From: Candidatus Saccharimonadota bacterium
GTDB lineage: Bacteria; Patescibacteriota; Saccharimonadia; Saccharimonadales; Saccharimonadaceae
Assembly (NCBI GenBank): GCA_017431945.1
Contig: JAFRJZ010000008.1
Coordinates: 1 to 43,877 of the forward strand
DNA length: 43,877 bases
Reading direction: 5' to 3'
Part shown: positions 1 through 7,928 of the stretch, piece after piece
How positions within the stretch are numbered: position 1 is the stretch's first letter
Layout of the letters: every line of letters starts with the position of its first letter
The notes under the pieces: generated by a model
What the model was told of the DNA's origin: nothing
The model's input: only the letters and a program-made list of their open reading frames with translations
The model's database searches: none
Translations under genes and position numbers: made by a program

Positions 1-978
1 TCCAGTAGCACCCCAGTAAACTACGATATCTGTCCGAGCGGCTGGCGCCTACCTACTTCAGCCGAACTCACAACCCTTAAAAACTCTTACTCCACCGGTA
101 CCGCTTTAACTGGCTCTCCATTCCTTGGCGTTTACGCCGGCTTCTACTTCGATAGCCAGTTCCTCTATGGTGGCTCCAGCGGCTACTACTGGTCGTCTAC
201 CGCCTACAATAGTAACTACGCGTACTACCTGGGCTTCAATAGTAGTAGCGCCAATGTCGACAGCAACTATAAGGGCAACGGGCTCTCCGTCCGCTGCGTA
301 AAGGAGCCGACCATGCAAGAAGCCACCCAGGCCTTTCTCGCCGCCGCTATGCCTAATGACGGTGATACCACTAATCTCGTAGATAGCCGTAACGGTGAAG
401 AATATAGTATCGCCAAAATCAATAACCAATACTGGATGACCAAGAACCTCTCACTTGGTAAATCCACTACCACCAAACTCACCCAAGATGATTCCAATGT
501 CTCCTCATCTGGCTACACTCTCCCTGCTTCCTCTACCTCTGGTTTCTCAAGTGATACCGCCGCCAATGTCTATAACTCTGGTAGCACTACCTGTTCTTCT
601 TCCAGTGCTTGCTATTCCTATTATACCTGGAAAGCCGCTACCGCTGGCTCTACCAAGTCTACAGATGGCCAAAATGCAGATTACGATATCTGTCCCAAAG
701 GCTGGCGTCTCCCCACCCAAGCTGAACTCACCACCTTAAAAGATAGCTACACTACTGGCAATACCCTAACCGCCTCCCCGTTTCTCGGCGTCTACGCTGG
801 CCTCTACAGCTCTAGCCAGTTAAAGAGTGGGAGTGGCGGGTCAAGCGGCTACTACTGGTCTTCTACCGCCTACAGTAGTGGCTACGCTCGCAGCCTATTC
901 TTCGATAGTAGTAGCGCCACTGTCGGCGTCTACACTAAGAAGGGCGGCCGCGCAGTCCGTTGTATTTTCAAATCTTAA
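1..978 (+). CDS. FISUMP-domain surface protein, two tandem domains, 5' end outside the window
   Basis: The reading frame is open from base 1 to the TAA at 976-978 (325 codons visible), so the ATG at 313 is internal. It holds the C-terminal half of one FISUMP (Fibrobacter succinogenes major paralogous) domain and one nearly complete second domain. Both copies show the family signature: YDICP-GWRLPT-AELTTLK, then SPFLGVYAG, then SGYYWSSTAY, and a closing VRC. The region between YYWSSTAY and VRC differs strongly between the copies while the flanks are almost identical. FISUMP proteins are usually exported surface proteins; the ligand is unknown. The N-terminus, and so any signal peptide or lipobox, is not visible. 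The domain call is firm and the function unknown. Confidence 0.85.
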   Translation, partial: SSSTPVNYDICPSGWRLPTSAELTTLKNSYSTGTALTGSPFLGVYAGFYFDSQFLYGGSSGYYWSSTAYNSNYAYYLGFNSSSANVDSNYKGNGLSVRCVKEPTMQEATQAFLAAAMPNDGDTTNLVDSRNGEEYSIAKINNQYWMTKNLSLGKSTTTKLTQDDSNVSSSGYTLPASSTSGFSSDTAANVYNSGSTTCSSSSACYSYYTWKAATAGSTKSTDGQNADYDICPKGWRLPTQAELTTLKDSYTTGNTLTASPFLGVYAGLYSSSQLKSGSGGSSGYYWSSTAYSSGYARSLFFDSSSATVGVYTKKGGRAVRCIFKS

Positions 979-1045
979 TAACTTATAGAAGTAGTCTTTA
1001 TTTTATTGATTTTGATCAATTGTTGTGAATCTAGGGTATAAAAAA

Positions 1046-1122
1046 TGGTAGTACCGGCTGGGATCGAACCAGCGACCTTAGGCTTATGAGTCCTACGCTC
1101 TAACCAACTGAGCTACGGTACC
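1046..1122 (-). tRNA. tRNA-Met(CAT), possibly tRNA-Ile2
   Basis: The minus strand folds as a cloverleaf: acceptor GGTACCG with CGGTACT, D arm GCTC/GAGC, anticodon loop CTCATAA, T arm with TTCGATC. The 3' CCA is encoded and followed by a T run. The CAT anticodon is at 1086-1088. The CTCATAA loop and paired 1:72 position exclude the initiator. Elongator Met and lysidine-modified Ile2 cannot be separated here. Confidence 0.93.
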
Positions 1123-1161
1123 ACTGGTGTTATTTTAACATAGTTAGCAAAAAAAACCAAG

Positions 1162-1190
1162 TTGCTAAATAATAGAGCTTATGATAAAAT
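1162..1190 (+). promoter_or_regulatory. pilT promoter (leaderless type)
   Basis: There is a -35 TTGCTA at 1162-1167, a 17-nt spacer and a -10 TAAAAT at 1185-1190, followed by only 6 nt before the pilT ATG. Transcription would therefore start at or next to the start codon. No SD is present. Confidence 0.65.
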
Positions 1191-1196
1191 GGTAGT

Positions 1197-2285
1197 ATGA
1201 AAGATAGTGGGCAGAGTGCGACACAGTCGCTAAGAATAGAAACATTACTGGAAGAGTGTATTAAGCGCAAAGCATCAGACTTGCATATACAAGTAGGCCT
1301 GAGGCCGATTTTGAGGGTTGATGGGGCGCTGACGCCAGTAAATGGTACGCCGGTGCTAAATAGCCAGATGGTAAAAAACCTGGTGTTTTCTACCTTAGAT
1401 GAAGAGCAACAGAAAATTTTAGTAAAAGATAAAGAGTTTGATTATTCATTTGCCTTTGGTGAACTGGGGCGGTTTCGTGCCAATGCTTTTCATGAACGGG
1501 GTGACCTAGCGGCGGCGTTTCGCTTGATTCCGAATGAGATTAAGAGCATTAACGAACTGGGACTACCTGGCGTGGTAGAGAATTTTGCGAATTATCCAAG
1601 GGGGTTGGTGCTAGTGACGGGGCCAACGGGCTCGGGTAAGTCTACGACTCTGGCAGCATTGGTGGATAAGATTAACCAAGATAAATCATTGCACATTATT
1701 ACGATTGAGGACCCAATTGAGTATACACACAAGTCTAAGCGTTCGGTGGTGGTGCAAAGGGAGGTCCACTATGATACATATTCGTTTGCGGCGGCGTTGA
1801 GGTCGGCATTGCGTGAGGATCCAGACGTGGTGTTGATTGGTGAGATGCGTGATTTAGAAACAATTGCGGCGGCGATTACGATTGCTGAAACGGGCCACTT
1901 GGTGTTTGCAACACTTCATACTAACTCAGCGGCACAGTCAATAGACCGTATGATAGATGTATTTCCAGCGCATCAACAACCGCAGATTAGGGTACAATTG
2001 GCAAATATGCTGATGGCGATTTGTTCGCAACGCTTGATACCAGCGATTGGTGGTGGGCGCGTAGCAGCGGCAGAGATTATGGTAACCAATAACGCAGTGA
2101 AATCACTGATTCGCGAAGGTAAGTCACATCAACTAGACACAGTGATTCAAACTGGCGCTGACCAGGGGATGCAGACGATGGATAGAACACTAGTAAACAT
2201 GATAAAAAGCGGTATAATTACTTATGATAACGCCAGAGATTATGCAGTAGATTTGGCGGAGTTTGAAAGATTAGTGAGAGGTTAG
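1197..2285 (+). CDS. pilT: Type IV pilus retraction ATPase PilT
   Basis: This is a hexameric AAA-like secretion ATPase of the PilT/GspE superfamily that drives pilus disassembly at the inner face of the membrane. The 362-aa protein has a PAS-like N-terminal domain (about residues 15-110), Walker A GPTGSGKST at 142-150, an Asp box ITIEDPIE near 170, Walker B EDPDVVLIGEMRD near 205-217, a His box with TLHTNSA near 237, and a PilT-type C-terminal AVKSLIREGK. Length is typical for PilT and lacks the long N-terminal domain of PilB. The start is supported by a -10 box 6 nt upstream. pilC follows after 1 nt, so pilT-pilC-pilD is one operon. No pilB is seen, so the extension ATPase must be elsewhere. 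Confidence 0.95.
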   Translation: MKDSGQSATQSLRIETLLEECIKRKASDLHIQVGLRPILRVDGALTPVNGTPVLNSQMVKNLVFSTLDEEQQKILVKDKEFDYSFAFGELGRFRANAFHERGDLAAAFRLIPNEIKSINELGLPGVVENFANYPRGLVLVTGPTGSGKSTTLAALVDKINQDKSLHIITIEDPIEYTHKSKRSVVVQREVHYDTYSFAAALRSALREDPDVVLIGEMRDLETIAAAITIAETGHLVFATLHTNSAAQSIDRMIDVFPAHQQPQIRVQLANMLMAICSQRLIPAIGGGRVAAAEIMVTNNAVKSLIREGKSHQLDTVIQTGADQGMQTMDRTLVNMIKSGIITYDNARDYAVDLAEFERLVRG

Positions 2286-2286
2286 G

Positions 2287-3492
2287 ATGCGTAGGTTTAA
2301 TTATCGAGCAAAGGATCCCAAAACTGGCAAAATCGTCAAAGGCGCGATTCAGGCGGAAACTGAACACGATGCGGGTAAATTATTGGTAGAACAGGGGTTC
2401 GTGCCAGAAAGTATCCAAGATGAGTCGGGTGGTAGTAGTATTTTTGATAGATTAATAAACCGAATTACCTCAAAAGATAAAGTGACTTTTTCGAGGCAAT
2501 TTGCGACTTTGATTGGTGCAGGGTTGCCATTAGCGAATAGTTTAAAGACAGTAGCAAGCCAGACGCAGAATAAGGAAATGCGTACGATAGTTGAAGAAGT
2601 ATTAGCAAGTGTAGAATCTGGTAAGACACTGGCGGAATCGTTTGAAAAATATCCAAGAGTGTTTGACAATGTATTTATCGCGTTAATACGTGCAGGTGAG
2701 AGTAGTGGTACGCTAGATGAGGCGTTAAACAGGGTAGCGAATCAGCAGGAAAAGGATGCGGCGATGCTATCAAAAATTCGCGGAGCGATGGTGTATCCGG
2801 CGATTATTTTGTTGGTAATTATTGCGGTGTTGGCGTTTATGATGGTAATGGTGGTGCCAGAGGTAAGAGGGCTGTATGAAGATATGCATAAAGAACTGCC
2901 AGGGTTAACACAATTTTTGGTATGGTTAACAGATTTCTTTGCAAGTTTTTGGTGGTTAGTATTGGCGGTTTTAATATTGATAGTGTGGGGTATAATTCAA
3001 TACAAGAGAACTGAGGGCGGCAGACGGACCTTTGATAATATGAAACTGCATATACCGCTGTTTAAAGATTTGTTTTTACGCTTGTATATGTCGCGCTTTG
3101 CAAGGACAACTGAGATGCTATTGGCGGTAGGAGTATCAATGCTAGATTCAATACATATCGGCATGAAAGCGGTAAATAATGTAGTGGTAGAGGAACAATT
3201 AGCAAAAGCAGCTGATGAGGTGAAAGGCGGTAAAGCTTTGAGTGAAGCACTGGAGGGGAAGGATTATATACTACCGCTGGTGCCACAGATGGCAAATATT
3301 GGTGAACAATCTGGTAAGATTGACGAGATGCTAGGGCGAGCGGCGACGGTGTATGAAACAGAGCTAGATGAAAAGATTGCGACAATCTCGACAATGATTG
3401 AGCCGATTTTGATGGTAGTGATGGCGGCGGTAATTGGTGTGGTGCTAGGTGGTACTTTGCTCCCGATTTACTCGCTGGTGAATAGTATCTGA
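2287..3492 (+). CDS. pilC: Type IV pilus inner-membrane platform protein PilC
   Basis: PilC/GspF platform protein of 401 aa with two T2SS-F domains. The N-terminal cytoplasmic segment resembles the usual YRAKDPKTGKIVKG opening. Domain 1 covers about residues 65-190 and ends in a strongly hydrophobic helix. A second membrane segment lies near 215-235. Domain 2 (about 265-395) ends in a final hydrophobic helix with the family GTLLPIY motif. It works with PilT, and with a PilB not seen here, to add or remove pilins. It begins 1 nt after the pilT stop and ends just before pilD, so it is translationally linked to both. Stop codon TGA. Confidence 0.95.
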   Translation: MRRFNYRAKDPKTGKIVKGAIQAETEHDAGKLLVEQGFVPESIQDESGGSSIFDRLINRITSKDKVTFSRQFATLIGAGLPLANSLKTVASQTQNKEMRTIVEEVLASVESGKTLAESFEKYPRVFDNVFIALIRAGESSGTLDEALNRVANQQEKDAAMLSKIRGAMVYPAIILLVIIAVLAFMMVMVVPEVRGLYEDMHKELPGLTQFLVWLTDFFASFWWLVLAVLILIVWGIIQYKRTEGGRRTFDNMKLHIPLFKDLFLRLYMSRFARTTEMLLAVGVSMLDSIHIGMKAVNNVVVEEQLAKAADEVKGGKALSEALEGKDYILPLVPQMANIGEQSGKIDEMLGRAATVYETELDEKIATISTMIEPILMVVMAAVIGVVLGGTLLPIYSLVNSI

Positions 3493-3493
3493 G

Positions 3494-4336
3494 ATGATGA
3501 AATTACTGATTTTGATAGGAATGTTCATATTGGGCGCAGTGTTGGGCTCGTTTGCGTGTTGCCAGGCGTGGCGTTGGCGTTACAAGATAGAAGGCAAAAA
3601 GTCACTAGGCAAACGCTCGGTATGCATGTCGTGTAAGTATAAATTAAAATGGTATGATAATATACCGGTGATTTCGTGGTTGATGCTGAGAGGCAAGTGT
3701 CGTAAATGTGGTAAGAGTATTGGTTGGGCTGAAATTTTGTCTGAGGTAGGGCTAGGAACGGCATTTGCGATGTTAGGACATGTGTATGTGTTACCGATGG
3801 TGTACTATTGGTCAGTGCTGATGACTAGACCGATGAGTTTAGTAATTTTGGTGGCAACAGTAGTGTTGACGCTAATAATGCTAGTAGTACTGACGATTTT
3901 GTCGGTGTATGATGCAAAATGGGGGGAGTTGCCGGTGATATTATTGGTGTTAGCGGTAGGACTAGGGGCGATGATATTAGGTCTGAAAGTGTGGAGTACA
4001 GTATTAGACGGAGGCGATGTAATACAACTGCTGATAAGTGCAGGATGTGGGGTAGTGATAATGGCGGGTGTGTGTTGGGCGATTTACAAGGTATCAAATG
4101 AACGCTTGATGGGGGGTGGTGATTGGATAATGGCATTAGCAGTAGCGTTGGCGATTGGTGATTGGTGGTTGGCACTGTGGGCGATGTTTATGGCTAATTT
4201 GCTGGGTGATATTATTATGATGCCATCGTTGATCCAAAAAGGGAACCATGTGATACATTTTGGCCCGTTTTTAATGATTGGGTTTGTGATGGTGATATGG
4301 CTGGGGAGTGCCTTGCCATCATTATTTAACTTGTAG
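3494..4336 (+). CDS. pilD: Prepilin peptidase / N-methyltransferase PilD
   Basis: Membrane aspartic protease of family A24 that cleaves the prepilin leader after Gly and N-methylates the new N-terminus. The N-terminal methylase part carries two CxxC pairs (Cys44/47 and Cys69/72) around the family motif YDNIPVISWL. The peptidase part has the catalytic aspartates at D140 (VYDAKWGELP) and D210 (MGGGDW, the GxGD-type site). Several hydrophobic helices fit the usual multi-pass topology. Length (280 aa) is typical. The start overlaps the pilC end region by operon spacing (1 nt); a second ATG lies at 3497. A likely substrate is the pilin at 33275-33670, whose leader ends KKG|FTVIELLVV. Confidence 0.94.
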   Translation: MMKLLILIGMFILGAVLGSFACCQAWRWRYKIEGKKSLGKRSVCMSCKYKLKWYDNIPVISWLMLRGKCRKCGKSIGWAEILSEVGLGTAFAMLGHVYVLPMVYYWSVLMTRPMSLVILVATVVLTLIMLVVLTILSVYDAKWGELPVILLVLAVGLGAMILGLKVWSTVLDGGDVIQLLISAGCGVVIMAGVCWAIYKVSNERLMGGGDWIMALAVALAIGDWWLALWAMFMANLLGDIIMMPSLIQKGNHVIHFGPFLMIGFVMVIWLGSALPSLFNL

Positions 4337-4348
4337 TTTCTGGAGGAC

Positions 4349-5278
4349 TTAATCGGTTTCGGAGTGAAATTTTTCGTGGACTTCGCGAAGGTGGGGGTCG
4401 GTAACGTGGGTGTAAATCTGGGTGGTACTGATATTGGAGTGACCGAGGAGGGCCTGAACAGAGCGGAGATCGGCGCCGTTCATGAGGAGATCAGTAGCAA
4501 AGCTGTGACGCAGAGTGTGAGGAGTGACATGTTTGGTGATGCCGGCAGAGCGGGCGTATTTTTCAACAATACGTTCAACGCTACGAGGGGTAATACGGCG
4601 AAAATCGCCACTAACATCTAAATCGTTAGTATGCTGGCTGTTGTTGAGAAAGAGAGCAGGGAGGGAGTCGGTGCGGGCGTCGAGGTAATCTTTGACGCGG
4701 TCGGCGGCGGCTTGACTGATGAAGATAGGGCGGTCTTTGCTGCCTTTACCACGCACCATAAACTCGCGACGATTGAGATTAATAGAATCGCGGTTGAGGT
4801 TAGTGAGTTCAGAGACGCGGAGGCCGCCAGAATATAGAAGTTCAATAATGGCGCGGTCGCGAAGGCCGTTTTCATCGTCCAGGGGGATTTGGTTGAGCAT
4901 TCTTTGAACTTCGTCGTAATGGAGGAAGGTAACTTGTTTGCGGGCGGCCTTGGGGATATCTACGAGGACGGGATTAAGACTTTTGATGTCGCGACGAGAG
5001 AGGTAGGTGAGAAAACCACGCAAGGCAATAAGATGATAAGACTGGGTGATGACGGAGAGACCTTGGCCATTGGTTTTGAGTCGGTTGAGGCGGAGGCGGT
5101 ATTTACGCAGGAGCTCGAGATCAATATCGGCTGGTTTTAACTCTTTGTTGGTAATTTCACTGGTGATTTCGTAGAAACGGTTGAGGTAAAGGCGATAATT
5201 TTCAATGGTACGAGTGGAGCGACCCTTTTCAATCTCTAAGTGTTCAAGAAAATCTTCTATTAAATCCGATACATACAT
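4349..5278 (-). CDS. xerD: Tyrosine recombinase, XerC/XerD type
   Basis: Site-specific recombinase of 309 aa. The N-terminal SAM-like core-binding domain spans about 1-105 and the catalytic domain about 115-305. Catalytic residues are all visible: R154 (GGLRVSEL), K178 (GKGSKDR), H254 and R257 (HTLRHSF), H280 (LLGHSN) and the nucleophile Y289 (QIYTHV). Length and the HTLRHSF/LGH pattern fit housekeeping Xer proteins for chromosome dimer resolution, and only one Xer is seen here. It stands alone, convergent with pilD and divergent from ndk. It could also serve the integrated island at 34.5 kb, which carries no integrase of its own; that is speculation. A GATAAT -10 lies 8 nt before the ATG. 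Confidence 0.9.
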   Translation of the reverse strand: MYVSDLIEDFLEHLEIEKGRSTRTIENYRLYLNRFYEITSEITNKELKPADIDLELLRKYRLRLNRLKTNGQGLSVITQSYHLIALRGFLTYLSRRDIKSLNPVLVDIPKAARKQVTFLHYDEVQRMLNQIPLDDENGLRDRAIIELLYSGGLRVSELTNLNRDSINLNRREFMVRGKGSKDRPIFISQAAADRVKDYLDARTDSLPALFLNNSQHTNDLDVSGDFRRITPRSVERIVEKYARSAGITKHVTPHTLRHSFATDLLMNGADLRSVQALLGHSNISTTQIYTHVTDPHLREVHEKFHSETD

Positions 5279-5282
5279 ATGA

Positions 5283-5292
5283 TATAATTATC
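5283..5292. promoter_or_regulatory. Overlapping divergent -10 boxes for xerD and ndk
   Basis: TATAAT for ndk lies at 5283-5288 (+), and GATAAT for the recombinase at 5287-5292 read on the minus strand. They overlap by two bases, so polymerase cannot occupy both at once. xerD would be leaderless; ndk would have a leader of about 45 nt. Confidence 0.55.
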
Positions 5293-5311
5293 TCATAAAA
5301 TGAATAAAAAA

Positions 5312-5339
5312 GGCGACTTTTGTTGCCGATAAGGAGGAG
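5312..5339 (+). promoter_or_regulatory. ndk leader hairpin followed by strong SD
   Basis: GGCGAC (5312-5317) pairs with GTTGCC (5322-5327) around a TTTT loop, and a strong SD AAGGAGGAG follows at 5331-5339. This contrasts with the SD-less neighbours. The hairpin may keep the SD exposed or stabilise the mRNA; it is too short and too close to the gene to be an obvious terminator. Confidence 0.4.
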
Positions 5340-5341
5340 TT

Positions 5342-5857
5342 ATGGGTAAAGAACAAGATTTAATCCAGAGAAGCTTAGTGGTATTTAAGCCAGATTCGGT
5401 ACAGAGAGGTATCGTGGGAAAGATTTTGCAAAGATTTGAACAGGTGGGGCTGAAAATCGTGGGGATGAAAATGGTGATGCCAGACGAAGACCACTATCGC
5501 GCGCATTATGAAGATATTGGTGAGATGATTACGCGGAGAGGAGAAAAGACTTTTCAATATAATTTAGCTTATATGACAACTGGGCCAGTAATTGCGATGG
5601 TGCTGGAGGGGGTGGAAGCAGTGCCTCTGGTGCGCAAGATTGTGGGTCCAACCGAGCCGAAGTCAGCGGAGATGGGGACGATTCGCGGTGATTTTTCGCA
5701 TATGAGCTTTGGTTATTCGGATGCTAAGGGAATAGGAGTACCGAATTTGGTGCATGCGAGTGGTAATGTGAGCGAAGCGAAGAAAGAAATTGCGCTGTGG
5801 TTTAAGCCAGATGAATTATATGATTATTCAGATGTAAGGGCGAAGTTTACCAGATAA
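5342..5857 (+). CDS. ndk: Nucleoside diphosphate kinase
   Basis: Transfers the gamma phosphate from ATP to NDPs through a phospho-histidine. The sequence opens with the family signature LVVFKPDSVQRG, carries GTIRGDF near residue 118, and has the active-site region NLVHASGNVSEAKKEI, with the histidine of VHAS as the expected phospho-acceptor. At 171 aa it is about 30 aa longer than typical NDKs; the extra residues lie mainly in the middle (MITRRGEKTFQYN region) and at the C-terminus. The start is fixed by a strong SD 2 nt upstream of the ATG context. It is monocistronic, and tRNA-Arg follows on the opposite strand. Confidence 0.93.
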   Translation: MGKEQDLIQRSLVVFKPDSVQRGIVGKILQRFEQVGLKIVGMKMVMPDEDHYRAHYEDIGEMITRRGEKTFQYNLAYMTTGPVIAMVLEGVEAVPLVRKIVGPTEPKSAEMGTIRGDFSHMSFGYSDAKGIGVPNLVHASGNVSEAKKEIALWFKPDELYDYSDVRAKFTR

Positions 5858-5860
5858 AAA

Positions 5861-5936
5861 TGGTGACCCGGGTGCGAGTCGAACGCACAACCTTCTCCTT
5901 AGGACGGAGCTGCTCTATCCATTGAGCTACCAGGCC
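5861..5936 (-). tRNA. tRNA-Arg(CCT)
   Basis: On the minus strand the acceptor GGCCTGG pairs with CCGGGTC, with D arm GCTC/GAGC, anticodon loop GTCCTAA (anticodon CCT, reads AGG) and T loop TTCGACT. CCA is encoded. Its 3' end lies 4 nt beyond the ndk stop. Confidence 0.93.
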
Positions 5937-5960
5937 ATGGGTTTATTATATCATATTAAA

Positions 5961-6060
5961 GGGGGCGAATTAAGCGAATGCGTGTCCTTCGGACACGCTC
6001 CGGGCCGCTCTGGCCAAGTCTTTATGTTCCGAAAGACACATATTCGCTTAATTCGCTCCC
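5961..6060. repeat. 100-bp cloverleaf-like palindrome
   Basis: A 20-bp outer stem (5961-5980 with 6041-6060, two G-U wobbles, no mismatch) encloses three hairpins: GCGTGTC/GACACGC at 5980-5998 with loop CTTCG (sharing the junction base), GGCC/GGCC at 6003-6015, and GTCTTT/AAAGAC at 6018-6037. It is not a tRNA: there is no T loop, anticodon arm or CCA. Its right arm runs into the promoter region of the gene at 6081. It may be a structured RNA, a small non-autonomous palindromic element, or a boundary element. Confidence 0.75.
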
Positions 6061-6080
6061 TGGTGTGGTATAATTAAGGT

Positions 6081-6569
6081 ATGAGTAGGACTCAATTTGA
6101 TGGGCAACGCGAGGGGGAAGGATTGGAGTTTGTTTTTCGTAAGCATATGGTGACGACGCGAAAGGGAATGTTTTTCTTGATAGTGATTGCAGTGTTGGGG
6201 TTTTTGCCGATGGTGATATGGCCGGAACAGTCTAATATACTGTTTTGGGTGTTTGTAGGGGCGCTAGCAATAGGATTTTTGAAATTATTATATGATTATA
6301 TGCTGTGGTATTTTTCGGTGTATATAGTGACGAATCAGCGGATTCGACAGGTGAGCCAGAGAGGACTATTTAAGAAAACAGTAGTGGACTTGGGGCTAGA
6401 TAAGATACAAACGGTGTCGTATAATATTCCGGGGCTGTTTGGTGGAATGTTTGGTTATGGGACTTTGGTGATTCAAACGCAAGTAGGAGATATGGTGGTG
6501 AGTACGGTATCAAAACCAGAGAAGATTTATAATAAATTACAAGATGTAATAGGAGAGAATAATGGCTAA
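6081..6569 (+). CDS. Membrane protein with bacterial PH (YdbS/YdbT-like) domain
   Basis: 162 aa. Two hydrophobic helices (about 29-47 and 53-75) are followed by a bPH2-type domain beginning at YIVTNQRIRQVSQRGLFKK, the classic start of this fold, and running through GTLVIQTQ to the C-terminus. The family is widespread in Gram-positives and CPR; its biochemical role is not established, and lipid or protein binding at the membrane is presumed. TATAAT at 6069-6074 lies 6 nt before the ATG (leaderless). The last 8 nt overlap the next gene, so the two are co-expressed. A paralogue with the same layout is at 32692. Confidence 0.8.
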   Translation: MSRTQFDGQREGEGLEFVFRKHMVTTRKGMFFLIVIAVLGFLPMVIWPEQSNILFWVFVGALAIGFLKLLYDYMLWYFSVYIVTNQRIRQVSQRGLFKKTVVDLGLDKIQTVSYNIPGLFGGMFGYGTLVIQTQVGDMVVSTVSKPEKIYNKLQDVIGENNG

Positions 6570-7545
6570 GAAAAAATTAACCGAAAAAGAGCAGTTAGAA
6601 GAACGTCGCGAAAAAGTGCTAGCCAAGGGGCGAAAGTTTAAGTACCCTTTGCAATATGCAAGGCATAAGCTGGTATTTAATACTATTTTGATAGCGCTAC
6701 TAGCAGTAATTGTGGTACTGGTGGCGGGGTGGTTGATGCTTTATAAAACTCAAACTACCAGCGATGTACTATATCGGGCGACACAAATATTACCAGTGAG
6801 CGTAGCAAATGTGGATGGTAAGGAGGTGAAATATAGTGATTATTTGATGATTTATAGAAGCAGTCTGCAAACGGTAGAACAACAAAGCGGTAAGCTAGGT
6901 GATGATGCAGATGCGAATGCGGTGAGGAATGAATATAAGAGAGCGTCGCTAGATAGTGCTGAGGAATATACTTATGCGATGAAAATAGCGGAAGAAAAGG
7001 GAATTACGGTATCTGATGAGGAAGTAGCGGAAGAATTTAATAAGCATTTGAATATGGGGGGTGTAGAGAGAAGCGAGGAAAGTTTCTTAAAAATTTTGAA
7101 CGATAATTTTGGTATGACTAAGAGCGAATACGAGAAAATGTTGAGGATGTCGCTATTGAAATACAAAGTGATGATGGAAATTGATGATAATGCGAAACAG
7201 ATTGATGCGAAAGTACAGAAATTATTAAAAGAGAAGGATGGTGATATGAGAGCGATAGCCGAGGAATTGGGTGAAGCAATACAATATGAGGAGACGGGGG
7301 GGTTGGTAGATAATAAGAATATTGATGGTGGTAGGGCGACGATGGCGCAAACTTTGGAGCCTGGACAGGTGAGCGAGCGATTTATTTCAACTAGCGGGGA
7401 TGGTTATTATTATGTGAAATTAATTTCAAAAACGGATGGCCAGGTAAATTACGCGTCAATCAAAGTGCCGTTTACGAAGTTTGACGAAGATATGCAGAAC
7501 TTGCGTAACAACGAGGGAATCAAAGAATATATTACGATTGAGTAA
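6562..7545 (+). CDS. Membrane-anchored SurA/PrsA-like foldase
   Basis: 327 aa. A basic cytoplasmic N-terminus (1-37) is followed by one transmembrane helix (about 38-61) and an extracytoplasmic part. The latter begins VANVDGKEVKYSDY, the typical opening of SurA_N domains, and continues with long helices (about 100-215). The C-terminal part (about 225-327) resembles a shortened parvulin rotamase domain, with the GGLVD and LEPGQVSERF segments typical of such proteins. Presumed role: folding of secreted proteins on the outer face of the membrane. Catalytic competence of the small rotamase domain is uncertain. The ATG lies within the end of the PH-protein gene. Confidence 0.75.
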   Translation: MAKKKLTEKEQLEERREKVLAKGRKFKYPLQYARHKLVFNTILIALLAVIVVLVAGWLMLYKTQTTSDVLYRATQILPVSVANVDGKEVKYSDYLMIYRSSLQTVEQQSGKLGDDADANAVRNEYKRASLDSAEEYTYAMKIAEEKGITVSDEEVAEEFNKHLNMGGVERSEESFLKILNDNFGMTKSEYEKMLRMSLLKYKVMMEIDDNAKQIDAKVQKLLKEKDGDMRAIAEELGEAIQYEETGGLVDNKNIDGGRATMAQTLEPGQVSERFISTSGDGYYYVKLISKTDGQVNYASIKVPFTKFDEDMQNLRNNEGIKEYITIE

Positions 7546-7565
7546 ATATGTTATAATGGGAGTAT

Positions 7566-7640
7566 GCGGGTGTCGTATAACGGCTATTATGTATCCTTCC
7601 CAAGGATGAGATGAGGTTTCGACTGCCTCCACCCGCACCA
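7566..7640 (+). tRNA. tRNA-Gly(CCC)
   Basis: Acceptor GCGGGTG pairs with CACCCGC, the anticodon loop is TTCCCAA (CCC, reads GGG), and CCA is encoded. TATAAT at 7552-7557 lies 8 nt upstream. The T stem is closed around a TTTCGACT-type loop. Confidence 0.92.
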
Positions 7641-7700
7641 ATCTGACAAATTCTGGGAGAGTTGCGGAAAATTGAGGAATGGTGTATAATAGGGAAGGTT

Positions 7701-7777
7701 GGGTTCGTAGCTCAGTTGGTTAGAGCGCTGCCCTGTCACGGCAGAGGTCGCGAGTTCGAGTCTCGTCGGACCCGCCA
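7701..7777 (+). tRNA. tRNA-Asp(GTC)
   Basis: Acceptor GGGTTCG pairs with CGGACCC, the anticodon loop CTGTCAC gives GTC, the T loop is TTCGAGT, and encoded GCCA ends it. TATAAT at 7684-7689 gives it its own promoter. Confidence 0.95.
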
Positions 7778-7836
7778 CAGAGAATTGTGGTATTTAGTAA
7801 AATACCACTTTTTGTTGTGCTATAATAGATTCAGGC

Positions 7837-7912
7837 GCCGTTGTAGCTCAGCTGGCAGAGCAGCTCATTCGTAACGAGCAGGTCGCTGGTTCGATCCCAG
7901 TCAACGGCTCCA
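7837..7912 (+). tRNA. tRNA-Thr(CGT)
   Basis: Acceptor GCCGTTG pairs with CAACGGC, the anticodon loop TTCGTAA gives CGT, the T loop is TTCGATC, and CCA is encoded followed by a T run. TATAAT at 7821-7826 is its own -10 box. Each of the three tRNAs here has a separate promoter. Confidence 0.94.
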
Positions 7913-7928
7913 TTTTTTATGTTATGAA

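Noticed and set aside
5961-6060. Simple rho-independent terminator
   Set aside because: The stem is far too long and branched, and no T run follows on either strand.
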